From: Kingdonia uniflora | Taxonomy: Eukaryota; Streptophyta; Magnoliopsida; Ranunculales; Circaeasteraceae | DNA length: 64,000 nucleotides | Reading direction: 5' to 3' | NCBI GenBank assembly: GCA_014058105.1 | Contig: JACGCM010000779.1 | Coordinates: 62,001 to 126,000, forward strand | In this document: piece after piece, positions 12,901 through 24,489 of the stretch | How the letters are laid out: each line of letters starts with the position of its first letter | How positions within the stretch are numbered: the stretch's first letter is position 1 | Made by a program: the position numbers and the translations under genes | The notes under the pieces: model-generated | The model's database searches: none | What the model was told of the DNA's origin: nothing | What the model saw: the letters and a program-made list of their open reading frames with translations, nothing else

Positions 12901-14502
12901 TACCTCAAGCTTAACCCCTTCTTGGGTAAATATATCTAACAGGGACTTCTTCTTCTTTACCTTTGACTAAGGACCTGTCAAACAATAACACATTATAAAC
13001 AACAGAGTAACATTTAATTTCAGCAGTTTAATATTATACACTATTATACTTATATTTCTTCACAGTTCTATACAGAAGATCCATGGGTTCTTCATCTTAT
13101 CTCAGAAGGCAATCACCTTTTACCTAAATTACATTATTATTCTACATTCGACCTGCTGAATTCAGATCAACTAAAAAAGGTTGAGATGAGCTCACAAAAA
13201 AATATACCCTCCACTTGCAGAATAATTCTTCACTCCATAAAATTGTAAAACATCTTCAAGAGATATTCTTCTCTCCACCTCATTCTCCTCCCACAACTTA
13301 TTCAAATTTTTACAAATATTTATTACCTTCCACATATTCCCGTTTAACTGGACAGGAGATGCCTCTTTGATATTCATTATCCCTTTTGCAAAATTGCTCA
13401 GAGGCAGACTCAACCCATACTCCAACTGAGATAGGTAACATAGAAAACACTCTTTCACGTAGCCCTGGACATTACCATCATAATACTCCAAGGAGATTGA
13501 TTCGTCTATTCTCCTGTCCGATTTCTCCTTCTCTAAATCAGGCAACATAAAGAAATGTTTCTCCCTAGATTCTACTATATATCTTCTAAACTTCTTATCC
13601 ACATGTTCTACAAAGTTCCCCGTCTTCCCTTTATAAGAGTCTTAGATTTACAAAACTCTCTAAACACATCGGAGTTCGAAAAGTATGATACCAATTGTCT
13701 AGGGAAATCTGGAAATTAAACCACTACTAGTTTGTTATCCCTATCAGATTCTATAGTATTAAACTCGGCCAAAGGACCAGAAGTCGATGCCTCAATCACA
13801 GGTGAAGTCTTCATCTCAACTACAAATCTAAGATGAGGTTTGATTCTACACAAATAATTCTCACGCTTGACCTACATGCAGTTCCAGGTATTCTATCATT
13901 ATCTTTTACACATACATCATACATATACGTATATCATTCGCATCTCTTTTATACACATATATCAAACATATTTTTATAGGTTACTTTAAATAGTAATTTT
14001 TTGAAATTTAAAAACCACAAAAATCTTTCAAAACACATATCAACAATATCACAAATCATCAACCAACCTTCAAAGTCTGAAAACGAATCTCAAGCAGGGC
14101 CAAATCCTTCCTTCAAAATGCTACTATATAACCACCTTTGTGACTCAGTTTCTGCAACCTTATCTTTCCTTGACTGTTGATCACTCTCGTCTAATCTCAC
14201 ATGAATCTCTACTATTTTTTTCTCTTTTCTATCTCCCTGTTCTTTAATTTTTTAAAAGTTGATACACGTTTGAATAAGGAAGATGAAGTAATATTTATAT
14301 TTTTTCTCTCTAGCTACTGGCAATTATTGGGGCTCGCACGAGCCTCCCTCAGTTTTGGAACCGAGGCGTCCCTTCCACAATTAATGTCAAATATTTTGCA
14401 CCTTTTCGATGAAAATATATTTTCATCATTGTCCACTGCCCTATATTTTAATATATTCTCATCTCTCCTAACCAAATCTCCCTCTGACCTCCCCACACTC
14501 AT
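9914..14502 (-). pseudogene. Antisense multi-exon gene of A: Transposase_28-like segment plus coiled coil
   Basis: It reads against the retrotransposon. Exons inferred by alignment with B: 14,502-14,068; 13,871-about 13,055; 12,974-12,479; 12,390-11,970; 11,842-11,741; 11,379-9,914. Introns at 13,872-14,067, 12,391-12,478, 11,843-11,969 and 11,380-11,740 have GT and AG ends; the donor near 13,054 is weak. Exon 1 starts MSVGRSEGD. Exon 2 holds the best-kept part (CYLSQLEYGLSLPLSN, PVQLNGNMWKVI, EDVLQFYGVKNYSASGG), which resembles the 'putative gypsy type transposon' family PF04195. Exons 3-6 encode a basic linker and a long heptad-rich coiled coil ending ELGYRPAELVEQG. Many stops make it dead; function unknown. 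The terminal stop codon of B is GAA here, so the frame runs on to 9914. Confidence 0.75.
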
Positions 14503-14758
14503 GATGACTCAACACTTACAAACAGTCAAACTTTCCATGTACTAACACAAGAGACAAAATCAAAACAACCTGCTTTTTCTATTCTTGCTTATACTACTTA
14601 TAGAAGTGCTTACGTCATTTCCAAAGCTCTTACATTTTAAAATTTTAAATTCTTTATTCAAAACAGTCACAACAACATTTACAACAATAGAGGACAAATT
14701 TAAAAACATCATTTTAACATTTTGATTACAGTTATTCGACCTCATACAATTTATTCCT

Positions 14759-15112
14759 TCACATATAATTATACATAAAACATCCCAGATGTTCTGAGGT
14801 GTCGTACCTAATCAGTTTGCCTCCAGCAAGCCTCACATCTTTTAACTCAATATCTTCTTTAGCAATTAGCCTCACAGCATCTTTTTGAGCTGAAGGCTCC
14901 ACAATCACTTCCCAGAATAGCTCCCCGTAGAAGCGACGTCCTAACTCAAGTTCCCTACCCTTCCAATCTAAACCTTCAAACTGATATTTAGACTTTGGCA
15001 AGTTAGCATCATAATCTAGCAAGCTAAAAATCCGTTCTCGCACTTCAACTAACTTTATCGCCAATCGTCCCTCAGGAAACTAATGAATTCTCTCAGATCG
15101 AGTCCACACCAT
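14759..15112 (-). pseudogene. Small antisense ORF of A, conserved in B, unknown function
   Basis: From ATG at 15,112 it reads MVWTRSERIH, a stop, then FPEGRLAIKLVEVRERIFSL and a further ~85 residues ending CFMYNYM and TGA. B encodes a clearly related product at 18,709-19,066 that ends GYFGCNYM and TAA. The protein would be about 117 residues, acidic in the middle, with no motif I know. It lies about 260 bp upstream of the large antisense gene on the same strand. The stop codon overlaps a possible splice donor (GTGAAG here, GTAAAG in B), so it could instead be a first exon of the large gene. Confidence 0.6.
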
Positions 15113-16476
15113 ATTCTATATTTTCCTTTTTTTCAAAACTTATTTCCCCCTTATTTCAGTAATTTTCTAGATCACTTCAAATCCCCTACATTCCGTATAC
15201 ATATATTCTATTTTTCCATTATAGTAAACCCTAATATCCTTATTAAAAATTATTTAAACTTATCTATCCACATCGACCTTAGTGGATTCAGCCTACCTCA
15301 TTTCAAACTTATTTTCCCCAAATCCAAAAATTTAAGAGAGATCCCTTTGAGCTTGAATTTCCAATTCCTTCAAATTCTAAATCTTTTCCAAATTATCTTA
15401 CTCAATAATTCCAAGTTATTCAATTCGAAAAAAAAATTTACACATCTTTTATTGTGCAAACACGTTTTTACAGCTCGATTACTATAATATACTTTGTAGT
15501 TCAATCTGATATATTACATTTCGTCCTCTATTCATACATGTTCGAATTACTTATAGCTCGATTTCAATAACAAGAGTTAATTCTATCTATCAACACAGAG
15601 TTTGAATAACCATTTTTGTTAAGCTCGAATATAAATTATAGGTACTTTATATATCAAGTATTTTAGGTACTTTACAGATAGCAAGTCTTTCAGATACTTT
15701 ACAGATAACAAGTTTTTTAGGTTCTGAAGCCAACAAATTCTTCATTTAGTTTGTCTTCAGTGATATTTCACTCTGAGAATCTCGTGAAGTAAAGCAAGTA
15801 TTAGAAAATATAGATGATCCTCATTTCCCCAAGTTTGATCGAAGTTTAGACATGGAGCCGAACTTCAAATGAAAACTATGGAAGAAAGGAAGTCGATGCT
15901 TTAACAAACTCTTCAAACAAAAGGAGTTCTCCGCTACCACCATTGCCTCCTCTATAACCACCATCGTCAAAGAGTTGGTGAAGATAAAGAAGGCTCTACC
16001 TTAGACTCTAATCCTGCGCAAGATATCGGTGATACTACCTAGCAGTTATACCGGTCCTCACATCTGCCTCCTCAACCTTGTCCTCCACAAGAATGTTGAG
16101 ACACCTTCAATGTTGATTGTCTGCCAAGATAATATTGTGAAGTCTCCACATACAGTAAAAATCTTCTTCAGCTTCAGCCACTTCTTCTCCCAATATACCC
16201 TGATACGTCGGTAGAACGAGAATGGGGGTGGGCATCTCCAAAGATTGATTACCGAAGTATCTCAACTTAAATTTCTACTTCTCAACAGAAACTTTCTCTT
16301 TGTACACCATCATCCGAGTTTTTACCATTATCACTAAGATTAAAAAGAATTTTTCAAATAGTAGCGTACTTTGCCAGAATCCACGATAAAGGTACTATTT
16401 ATATAACCCTCATATTTAATACGCAGGTATATTTCCAAGGCCGTCATCATTCAAAATTGAGCCACTCTCACAACCC
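15113..16476. other. Non-coding 3' region of element A up to the B insertion
   Basis: It contains short direct repeats of the phrase GGTACTTTACAGATA (about 15,640-15,720), upstream of the antisense cassette; they are related to the 81-bp repeats of B. A stretch at about 15,840-16,230 is alignable with B 17,340-17,940 in the same element orientation but has no sustained open frame. It ends at the 5-bp duplication flanking B. Confidence 0.6.
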
Positions 16477-16481
16477 CATGC
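16477..16481 (+). repeat. Target site duplication of element B, left copy
   Basis: CATGC precedes the inverted LTR end TGTAATGGCC. The right copy at 31,286-31,290 reads CAAGC, a match at four of five positions, as expected after some decay. Confidence 0.7.
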
Positions 16482-17019
16482 TGTAATGGCCAAATTCTGT
16501 ATGCTCGAAATGGCTTAGAATTCACTATCACACCAATGAGCCTCTGACAATATTCTAAAATAAAAGTAAGAAATGACACATATGAATTTAGCGTAGAAAA
16601 TTTCTGAATATGTAAAAACCACGACCTTGAGTGGAGGATTTTTGTAAAAGTATCTTTATTACTTGAGGTGGATATCTTATTACAAGTAATCTCTTTTATA
16701 ATTTTTCTAGTCCCTGTCTCTTATAGAACTTTTCCGTTATATAGGTCTTCTCTGTAGCTCTTCATCGTGTTGGATCACGTTTTCTGAGCAATGTGATTCC
16801 TGACGGTTGACTGAGTAACTGACGAGTTCATAAGAGACAGGTATCTTTAACAGGATAAGGTTTTTCAGTTTAAGTTCAGCCTACGATCTTTACCAGTTAG
16901 TGGGGTAGATTGGGATATTGACTGGAGAAGTCATGTTAAAAATGTGTGAGTCTGAGATGGAAATAATTTGAACTGGTGGCAACTCAACTTTAGGTGAGAT
17001 CAAGGGATATGCCCCTATA
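16482..17019 (-). repeat. 3' LTR of element B
   Basis: 538 bp; on the minus strand it starts TATAGGGGC (TGTAGGGAC in the 5' LTR) and ends CCATTACA. The altered second base of the terminal TG would impair integration-competent ends if copied. Confidence 0.9.
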
Positions 17020-17032
17020 ATCTCCCCCTCGC
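17020..17032 (-). promoter_or_regulatory. Polypurine tract of element B
   Basis: On the minus strand GCGAGGGGGAGAT lies directly before the 3' LTR, where plus-strand DNA synthesis is primed. The A counterpart is GCGAGAGGGCGAT at 31,465-31,477. Confidence 0.75.
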
Positions 17033-18030
17033 AGCCGAAGTCACGAGTGGGTTTGGTTGAGAAATGATACGTGTGAAATTGGCATTTGGGTTGAAGTTCT
17101 TGATAATTAAAATGGAGTAATGATGGCTTTGACTGTATGGAAGTTAGGTGGGTTATAGAGAAATGACGTGTATTAAATGAGGATGTGGATGCTAATGTAT
17201 GTGATGGTTATGATTTTGAAGAGTTGCGCCTGTAATGAATGATGACGCTTGGTAAAACGTACTTACACATAAATATATGATTATATAAATAGTACCTGCA
17301 TCGAATCCTTGAAGCATTGTATGCTTGCAACTTGTTTAATTCTCTAAAATATTGAAAATGGTGAAGACTTTGAGGATGGTCCTTGAAGAGAGGATTGCGT
17401 CTAAAATGCAGAGGCTGAAGTTGAAATACTTTGGGGACCAATCCTTGGAGATGTCGATACCCGCTCTTATTCCTCCAACTTATCAAGGCATGTCGGAAGA
17501 CAAAGTAGTTGAAGCTGAGGAGTTATTCTACTGTAAGTGAAGGTTTTACGTTGTTGTCTTAACAAGCGAGGAATAATGGGCTTGTCTCTGTACTCTTGCA
17601 AAAGACAAGGTTGGGGCTTCATATGCAGGGATAGGCATAATTGCGGGGCAGTTATGCTGATTTCTTGTATCACTATAGATTGTAAGGTCGGGCCATCTTC
17701 ATCTCTACCAACTCCTCGGGGGTGGTAGTTATAGGAGAGGTGGTGATGGCAGCAGAGGAGTAAGACAAGAGGTGGGAGTCTGCTTATACATTTCTATCAC
17801 GTCTTGGCGCTCAAAAAACCTTCAGTTTGAAGAGTTGGTGCCAGCACTGAGTCTATTGCTTGCATAGTTTCTATTTGAAGTTTGATTAGACTTCGTCCAA
17901 ACTCAAATGAGGGAAGCTTTTTGTTGGATCCAATTTCTACTTTGCATCAGGGTGAAAGATCACTGAAGTAGGACGAGCTGAAGGATTTGATGTGTCGGAG
18001 TACCTGAATGACCGGTTACTTATAAAAGTA
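17033..18030. other. Non-coding 3' region of element B
   Basis: Alignable with A 15,840-16,476 and 31,291-31,464. Short open frames on both strands are not shared with A in any consistent frame, so I do not call a gene. Confidence 0.55.
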
Positions 18031-18037
18031 ATAAACA

Positions 18038-18240
18038 ACTTATTATCTGTAAAGTACCTGAAGTTAGGTGCTGGACAGTGTAGGTATCTGTAATGTATCT
18101 GAGATCGATTACTGAAAGACTTATTATCCGTAAAGTACCTGAAGTTGGGTACTGTACAAAGTAGGTGTCTGTAATGTATCTGAGATCGATTACTGAAAGA
18201 CTTGTTATCTGTAAAAGCACATGTAATCTTTTTTTGACAC
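18038..18240 (+). repeat. 81-bp tandem repeat upstream of the antisense cassette of B
   Basis: ACTTATTATCTGTAAAGTAC recurs at 18,038, 18,119 and, altered, 18,200, giving an 81-bp period and about two and a half copies. Each unit includes TGTATCTGAGATCGATTACT. It lies 470-670 bp upstream of the small antisense ORF, in its likely promoter region. A has related shorter repeats at the same place. Confidence 0.85.
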
Positions 18241-18708
18241 GAATAAAATTCATCATCCAATTACTTGTGTTTATGTATATATAAAAATAGCTCGTAGAAA
18301 TCGAACTAAAATGTTTGAATAATGTATTAAATGAATTGAAATTTATTGGTACTGAAAACATCATTATTATAGCATTCGAACCTAGATAAATATGTGCGAG
18401 AATTTATGTTGCGATATAAGTATGATATGTGTGCGTGTTGGAAATGTGGGAGGGAAAATTGTAGGAAATCTAGTGCAAAAATTTGATCTAATAGAGGTTG
18501 ATAGAAGAATAAAACTTGAAAGAATAAGCTCGATTTAAAAAATAGCGGAACGTATTAGTTCGAAGGAAGAGATAAGTCCAAATAGTGTTTATCAAGATTT
18601 TAGGTTTTCTGTTACGAGATAAAAGGTTAAAATCATGTTTTGAGGGAAAAGTATAGTAAAAATTTATAAATAAGGGTAAAATAATTTTTTGAATATGGAG
18701 AAGAGATT

Positions 18709-19066
18709 ATGATGGTACAAACACGATCTCGGAGAAGTCATCATACCGCTGAAGGACGATTGGCCATAAAGGTCACTGAAGTGCGGGAGATGATTTTTGG
18801 ATTGTTTGGTTATGATGTTGAGTTACCAGTGAGGGAGTGTCAGCTCGAAGGACTTGATGTAAGGGGTAGGGAACTTGAATATGCCCGGTATTTCTATGAG
18901 ATATGTGTTTTGTGAATTGGTGTGGCATCTTATAGATCGAGAAGAGATGGTTGAACTGATTGCTGAGGTGGAGATCGAATTTGAAGATTGGATGATCGAT
19001 GGAGGAGATCTGATCGGATGTGGTTACCGAGGTCATCAAGGCTATTTTGGATGTAATTATATGTAA
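18709..19066 (+). pseudogene. Small antisense ORF of B, unknown function
   Basis: It starts MMVQTRSRRSHHTAEGRLAI and contains KVTEVREMIFGLFGYDVELP. A frameshift near 18,900 passes from one open frame (18,709-18,915) to another (18,875-19,066), which ends GYFGCNYM and TAA. The A copy aligns over nearly its full length. The start chosen is the first ATG of the shared region. I know no family for it. Because it is antisense to the element, it needs its own promoter in the 18.0-18.7 kb stretch. Confidence 0.6.
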
Positions 19067-19327
19067 AGTATTATCATAAATAAATGTAAGTGTTATTGAT
19101 TTTAACAGAAAAGATGAAAGTCAATTTGATCCTCTATAGTTACAAATGTCGTTTGAGACTGTTTTGATAAACTAATTTTGAATAACTTTAAAAATGTTGT
19201 TAGCTTTGAAAATGACGTCACTAGTACTATAAGTGTAAGAAACAAAAATAGAAAAAATGTTGGAGCTTCTAGTTTTGTTTTTTATGAAAAGCTGTAAAAA
19301 TTTGATATCATGTGAATGTGAGTCATC

Positions 19328-22300
19328 ATGAGTGTGGGAAGCTCAGAGAAAGATATGGAAAATAGAGAGAAAATAGATTCAAATATAAGGGGAGGGGTAA
19401 TGATGGAAAGATGGTTTTATTGAGAAGGTACAAGACGTCTGACATGGATAGTAGAAATGATGCCTCAGTTCTAAAACCGAGGACAGGTCGTGCGAGGCAT
19501 AATAATTGCCAGCCGTTAAAGAAAGAAAAAATAAATAGTACTTCTTCCTCATTATTTAAATATTTTTTGACTTCTGAAAATTTGGAGAGCACAGAGAGAG
19601 AAGCGTAAAAAAATTATAGAGGATTTGGAAAGGATTTATCTAAGGGTGATCAAAAGTCGAAGAGAGTTACAGGCATTTAATCACCTAGGTGGATATACAG
19701 TAGCGTTGTGAGGGAAGGACTTGGCGTTACTGTGGATTCTTATTCTGACACTGAAGGTTAGTAAAGACGTGTGCTGTATGTTTGTATCTTTTGCAAATCA
19801 TAATCTGTTTTAAGTAAATCTCTAAAAAAATTACTATTTATAGCAATCTATGAAATTTAACATATATACAGAATATATGAAAGATATGTTTTATGTGAAT
19901 GTTCGATTTGAAATAATGATTGATACTTGAACCTGTATGTAGGTCGAACGTGAGAGGTATTTGTGTAGGATCAAAACTTTGCCCTCAGAATTGTAGTTGA
20001 GATGGATAGCTCACCTGTTAACGAGGTGTCAACCTCTGGTCGGACGGTAGTATTAGATAGTGAGGTTGAAGTAGGATTGGAACAATTTCTAGGTTTCCCT
20101 GGTAAATTGGTGGCCTATCCTCCTGGTTCAGATGCATTTAAAGAATTTTGTAAAGCCAAGGCTGCCGTAGGAGGGAAATAGGGTAACTGTGTATAATACT
20201 CTGGTAGGTTATTTAGGGGGTGTACTGTAGCAACGGGGGAAGTGTATTTTTATTTGTTGGCCGACTTGGAGGAGGAGGAAAAATGAGATAGGGATATAGA
20301 TGAATTGATCTCGTTATAATATTTTAATAGGGTTTCTTGTGCTACCTATCTCAATTAGAGTACGGGTTGAGTCTTCCCCTTTCCAATTTGGCGAAGGAGA
20401 TTATGAATACGATTGGGGCATATCCTGTTCAATTGAACAGGAACATGTGGGAGATAATAAGTGTTTGCGACCATCTGAATAAAAAATGTGAGAATGAGGT
20501 GAAAGTGAGGAGGATATCCCCTGAGGACGTATTACAATTTTATGGGATGAAGAATTATCACGCCAGTGGTGGGGCATATTTTTGTGCGATTGCAACACGA
20601 CATTGCTTCTTCAATCTGAATTCAACAGGTCGAGCCTGGAATGACAGCGTAATATGGTGAAGGGTAATTGCCTTTAAAGAGATGATGAAGATCCTTTAGA
20701 TCTTCGGTTTAGAACTGTAAAAATCAAAGTAGGTATGACAATGCATAGAGTATAATATTGATATGTTTGAACTAATGATCTGTTATTGATAATAAAACTG
20801 TTGTGCATGGCAGGCCCGAAGTCCCAGGTGGAGAGGAAAGATTTATTATTGGATGAAGTTGCTGAGGAAGAGGTTGAGCTCGAATTTATGTTGGAAGGAT
20901 TTGGCCTTAGAAGAATGAAGAGGGTTGGGAGTAAGTCGAAAAAGGTTCATGGATCTCAATTGACCAGGATGATGACGGGTGTTGATGATGGGAAGAAGAG
21001 AGGAACTAGTGGGGAAGGTCGAATCAATTTTGCCAAGGCCCCTAGAATAGACAGTTCGCTTCAGCCGAAGTCTATTACGTTAAGTAAATTTGCTCAACCA
21101 TTTTTAAAAAAATAGATGCTAAAGCGTCCGTTGGCCTCTGGTACCACAGGAAGTGGTGAGGTCGACGGAAAAGAAAAAAGGAAAAGAATCAAACCTTCAG
21201 GAAAGTCAGGGGAAAAAGTCGCTAAAGAACGATCTGTTGTGGAGGACGATCTTAAAATGGCAGAGGAAAGGGCCAGGCTGGTGGCTCTTCACGGAGAGGA
21301 GGACATGATCAAGATGGTATGTCCTTGTGTTTGATAATGTAAAATATTGATTTATTGCGTTTCGAACTCAAGCTGAGGTCTTTTATTTTCCAGGTTGCTC
21401 GTTTGGTGAGGGAAATTTGGCTCAGAGTTGAAGAGGAAAAATCCAAGCTGAAGAAGGTGAAGATTGAGCTTGAAAAGAAGGTAGCTCGAGCGAAGGAAAA
21501 TGCTCTCAAGAAAGCAAAAAGGTTGGAGGCCTTGAAGGTTTCACATGCAGTGGTGATTAGCCAACTACAAGCGGAGGCAAGGGTGAATCTGGAGGAGGTT
21601 TAGACGGAGTGTGATAGGCTTGGGCATCACCTGATGTCGAAGGGATATTCTGAGGATGAGGTGGATACCATTAAGGTAGACACCTCTGTCGATAAGGGAG
21701 ATGATGAAGAAGTGAAAGATGTGGCGGTAGGAGTTGTTGATGGGCTGGACGGTGTCTCTCGCCAGATGGTGCTAGACAATCAAGGGGATGACACCAAACT
21801 CCCAGAGGGTGAAAATTAGAAGGTAGGGTAGAGATATGACTTTGTATGAGTATTTTGGAAGTATCCTGTAAATTGTTGGATTTGTGTGCATTGAATAGAC
21901 TTTCGTAGGCTGAGCCCCTTTTTTTTATGTAACCCCCTTGTAGGCACTTAGAGAAATGAGTCTCATAATAAAAGATCTAGAGACCGATCTTGCCAGGAAA
22001 AGAGAGATCCCCACATCCTCGCTGTCTTAACAAGTGGAGCTACAGGTTAGATCGGAACAAGCCTTTCGACTTGTATGTTATATTGACATAAAGCTACCAA
22101 GTAATAATATGGCATAGAACATAGAGGTAGACCAAAAACTTGATATTAGTTTTAGGAAAATAACACGAATATAGTACATAGAAAAATTTAAAGCTTTTCT
22201 AGATAAAGTAGCATATAGAAAACATGTACCTAAGACTTCGAAATATATGTCATGGAGCGTCTATCTAAGATTGTACTTTAACCTTTAAGTCTAAAAGTAG

Positions 22301-23750
22301 TTGCACACAGTAGATGTTAGAAACCAGATATCTTTTTAGAAATGAGACATATATATGCATGTTGATGGTGTTCTGAATCAAACTGTATATAATATATCTA
22401 TATTGTGCAGGTCGAATTGGATTTAGTTCGCTCGCATGAAGATGAGGTGCTCCAATGTAACCAAGAATTTGTAGAGGAGTTGGATAGGGCGAGGGAGGAA
22501 AATCAGGACAGAGAAGACCAACATGTAAAGGTGTATTTTAAATTTGTTGAGGCAACCCAGAATGTTGTCGATCTCACTTGTAAGGTCAAGGAGAAAGATG
22601 TCGAAATTGACAAGGGGCTAAAAGAGTTTGTGGAGGTAAAAGAGCACGTCACGAAGCTTCAGAGTCGGATTGACACGCTGATGGTTAAGGGTAGGCAGGC
22701 TAAAATAGCTCAATACTGTATTCAAGCGTTAGAAAGATCGGAGGGACAATCTCGAGCTAATCTTCAAAATTGTAGAAGCGAGCTTGAACGACTGAAACAA
22801 AAAATGATTAAAAAAGATAACGAGCTGAAGGTAGCTCGAGAGAATCTATCGACTTCGGAAGCTGCAGCCGAACACTTGCATATAGCCCTACCCGTCAAGG
22901 ATATGGAGTTTTGGGCGATGCAACGACGGTGTGACAAGTTAAATGAGAGGGTGGCACGATTGAAGACCGAATTGGCGCAAGCCAACACTCGTGTCAAGAA
23001 GCCGAGACTGGAGAGTGCTCGAAGGGAGTAGAAATGATGTTAAAGTTTCTCTAGTCAAAGGGGATTTAGTTAGCCTGTCAGGACAAATTAGAGAGCTAGA
23101 AGGTGACGTAGCTCAAATTCAGGGGCATGTGCAGAAAGGGAATACAAACTTAAGGGAATGTCAGCACAAGTTGGATGCTGCTCTTATTAGGGAGAAGGTC
23201 TTGGAAGGGGAAATCTGGGCGAAAGAAATTCTGATAAGGAAGAAAGATGACTTGTTAAAAGATACTTCAGCCAAGGAAGAGTTGGATGCCGAAATCGAGA
23301 GACTTTGCTCTCAGATGGTGGACTTAAAGTCCATTAATCAGGCTGAATCAACTAAATTTGAAAAAATTGGAAGAGAATATAGCTTTTGATACTTTAACAG
23401 AAAGGGAAATGGCACATCAGAAGAAATTGTATGCAATCTTGGAGTCATGCCTCGGGAAGGTGATATCACACTTTTCAAGGATAGTTGTATCTCATGTATC
23501 ACGCTCAGAGCTGTTAAAATCGACTATTACGTATTTCGTAGAGGAAGTAAAAAGACTTGAATTAGAACAAAATACCTTGTTCAAGAGTTTATCTGGCAAG
23601 GGATGCATTTGTAGAGTTAATATAGATCGAGGGAACTGCATGACCTTCATGGAAACAAACTTAGGCCCTCGACCTGCTGATTTGATAGAGAGGGGCAAAG
23701 CTGCTGTAACTCGCGAACTGAATTCTGATCGACCTCCTACTATAGGGTAA
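19328..23750 (+). pseudogene. Antisense multi-exon gene of B: Transposase_28-like segment plus coiled coil
   Basis: Exons: 19,328-19,756; 19,943-20,728; 20,814-21,316; 21,394-21,822; 21,944-22,045; 22,411-23,750. All five introns (19,757-19,942; 20,729-20,813; 21,317-21,393; 21,823-21,943; 22,046-22,410) have GT...AG ends and match positions in A. Exon 1 starts MSVGSSEKDM. Exon 2 carries CYLSQLEYGLSLPLSNLAKE and DVLQFYGMKNYHASGG, resembling PF04195. Exon 3 is basic (KRKRIKPSGKSGEKVAKERS). Exons 4-6 form a long coiled coil and a C-terminal block with NLGPRPADLIERGKAAVTRE. Full length would be about 1,150-1,200 residues. Stops, a frameshift in exon 1 near 19,420 and others near 23,030 and 23,385 make it a pseudogene. 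Role unknown. Confidence 0.75.
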
Positions 23751-23837
23751 AGCATGGTTGACATCCCAACAGCAGAAAAGAATATATTGTAATATGACCT
23801 GAAAATAAATAATATCTGCCGCAGGCATATTAAAATA

Positions 23838-24370
23838 GATGAAAGCTAGTATGATCTTTGCCTTATCTTATGTCTGGTGGGGTACTTGATATAAAACAAG
23901 TTTTTACATTTGTTTTATTCACAGAGATAGGTTGAGTCCGTCAAACCAAGTCGAATCTTGATTTAACTGTAGTAATGTTGTAGACCTATTGAAAGAGATG
24001 AAGGCTAGTATTACCTTTGCCTTATCTTATGCCTGTTAGAGTCATTGATATTAAATAAGTTTCTACATTTGTTTTAATTACAGAGATTTAGTAGAGTTAA
24101 CGAAACTAAGTATTATCCTTGATCTAACTGGTATAATGTCCCAAACAAGTTGAAGTAGATGTAGTCTAGTATTACCTTTGCCCTATCTCATGTTCGGTAG
24201 AGTCTTTGATATAAAACAAGTTTCTACATTTGTTTCAATCACAGAGATTTAGTAGAGTCAGCCAAACCACGTGTTATCCTTGATCTAACTAGTATAAGAT
24301 CAATTAAAAGCTAGTATTATTTATGCTTTAATCAATAGAATGTAGTTGAATCTACGTAAGTAGAGAGATA
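23838..24370 (-). repeat. Tandem repeat block of element B, ~160-bp period
   Basis: GCTAGTATTACCTTTGCC-type phrases follow GATGAA-like starts at 23,838, 23,997 and 24,158, with a shorter copy near 24,299. Each unit also contains a TTTCTACATTTGTTTTAATT-like phrase. Position and phrase content (inverted) match the block in A at 9350-9890. Confidence 0.85.
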
Positions 24371-24489
24371 ATGTGAAAAACTTGGAAGTTTCCTTGATCA
24401 GTTCATAATTTATATTGGATGGAGATAAAAATCTCACTTTTGGAATTGAAAAAATAAAAACGAGAAATGGAAATGGAGTAGTAAGACGT

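Noticed and set aside
15083..15487. 134-residue plus-strand open frame
   Set aside because: Lies in the AT-rich upstream region of the antisense cassette of A, with no counterpart in B.
17937..18364. Two overlapping minus-strand open frames with internal repeats
   Set aside because: They are translations of the 81-bp tandem repeat; not conserved in A.
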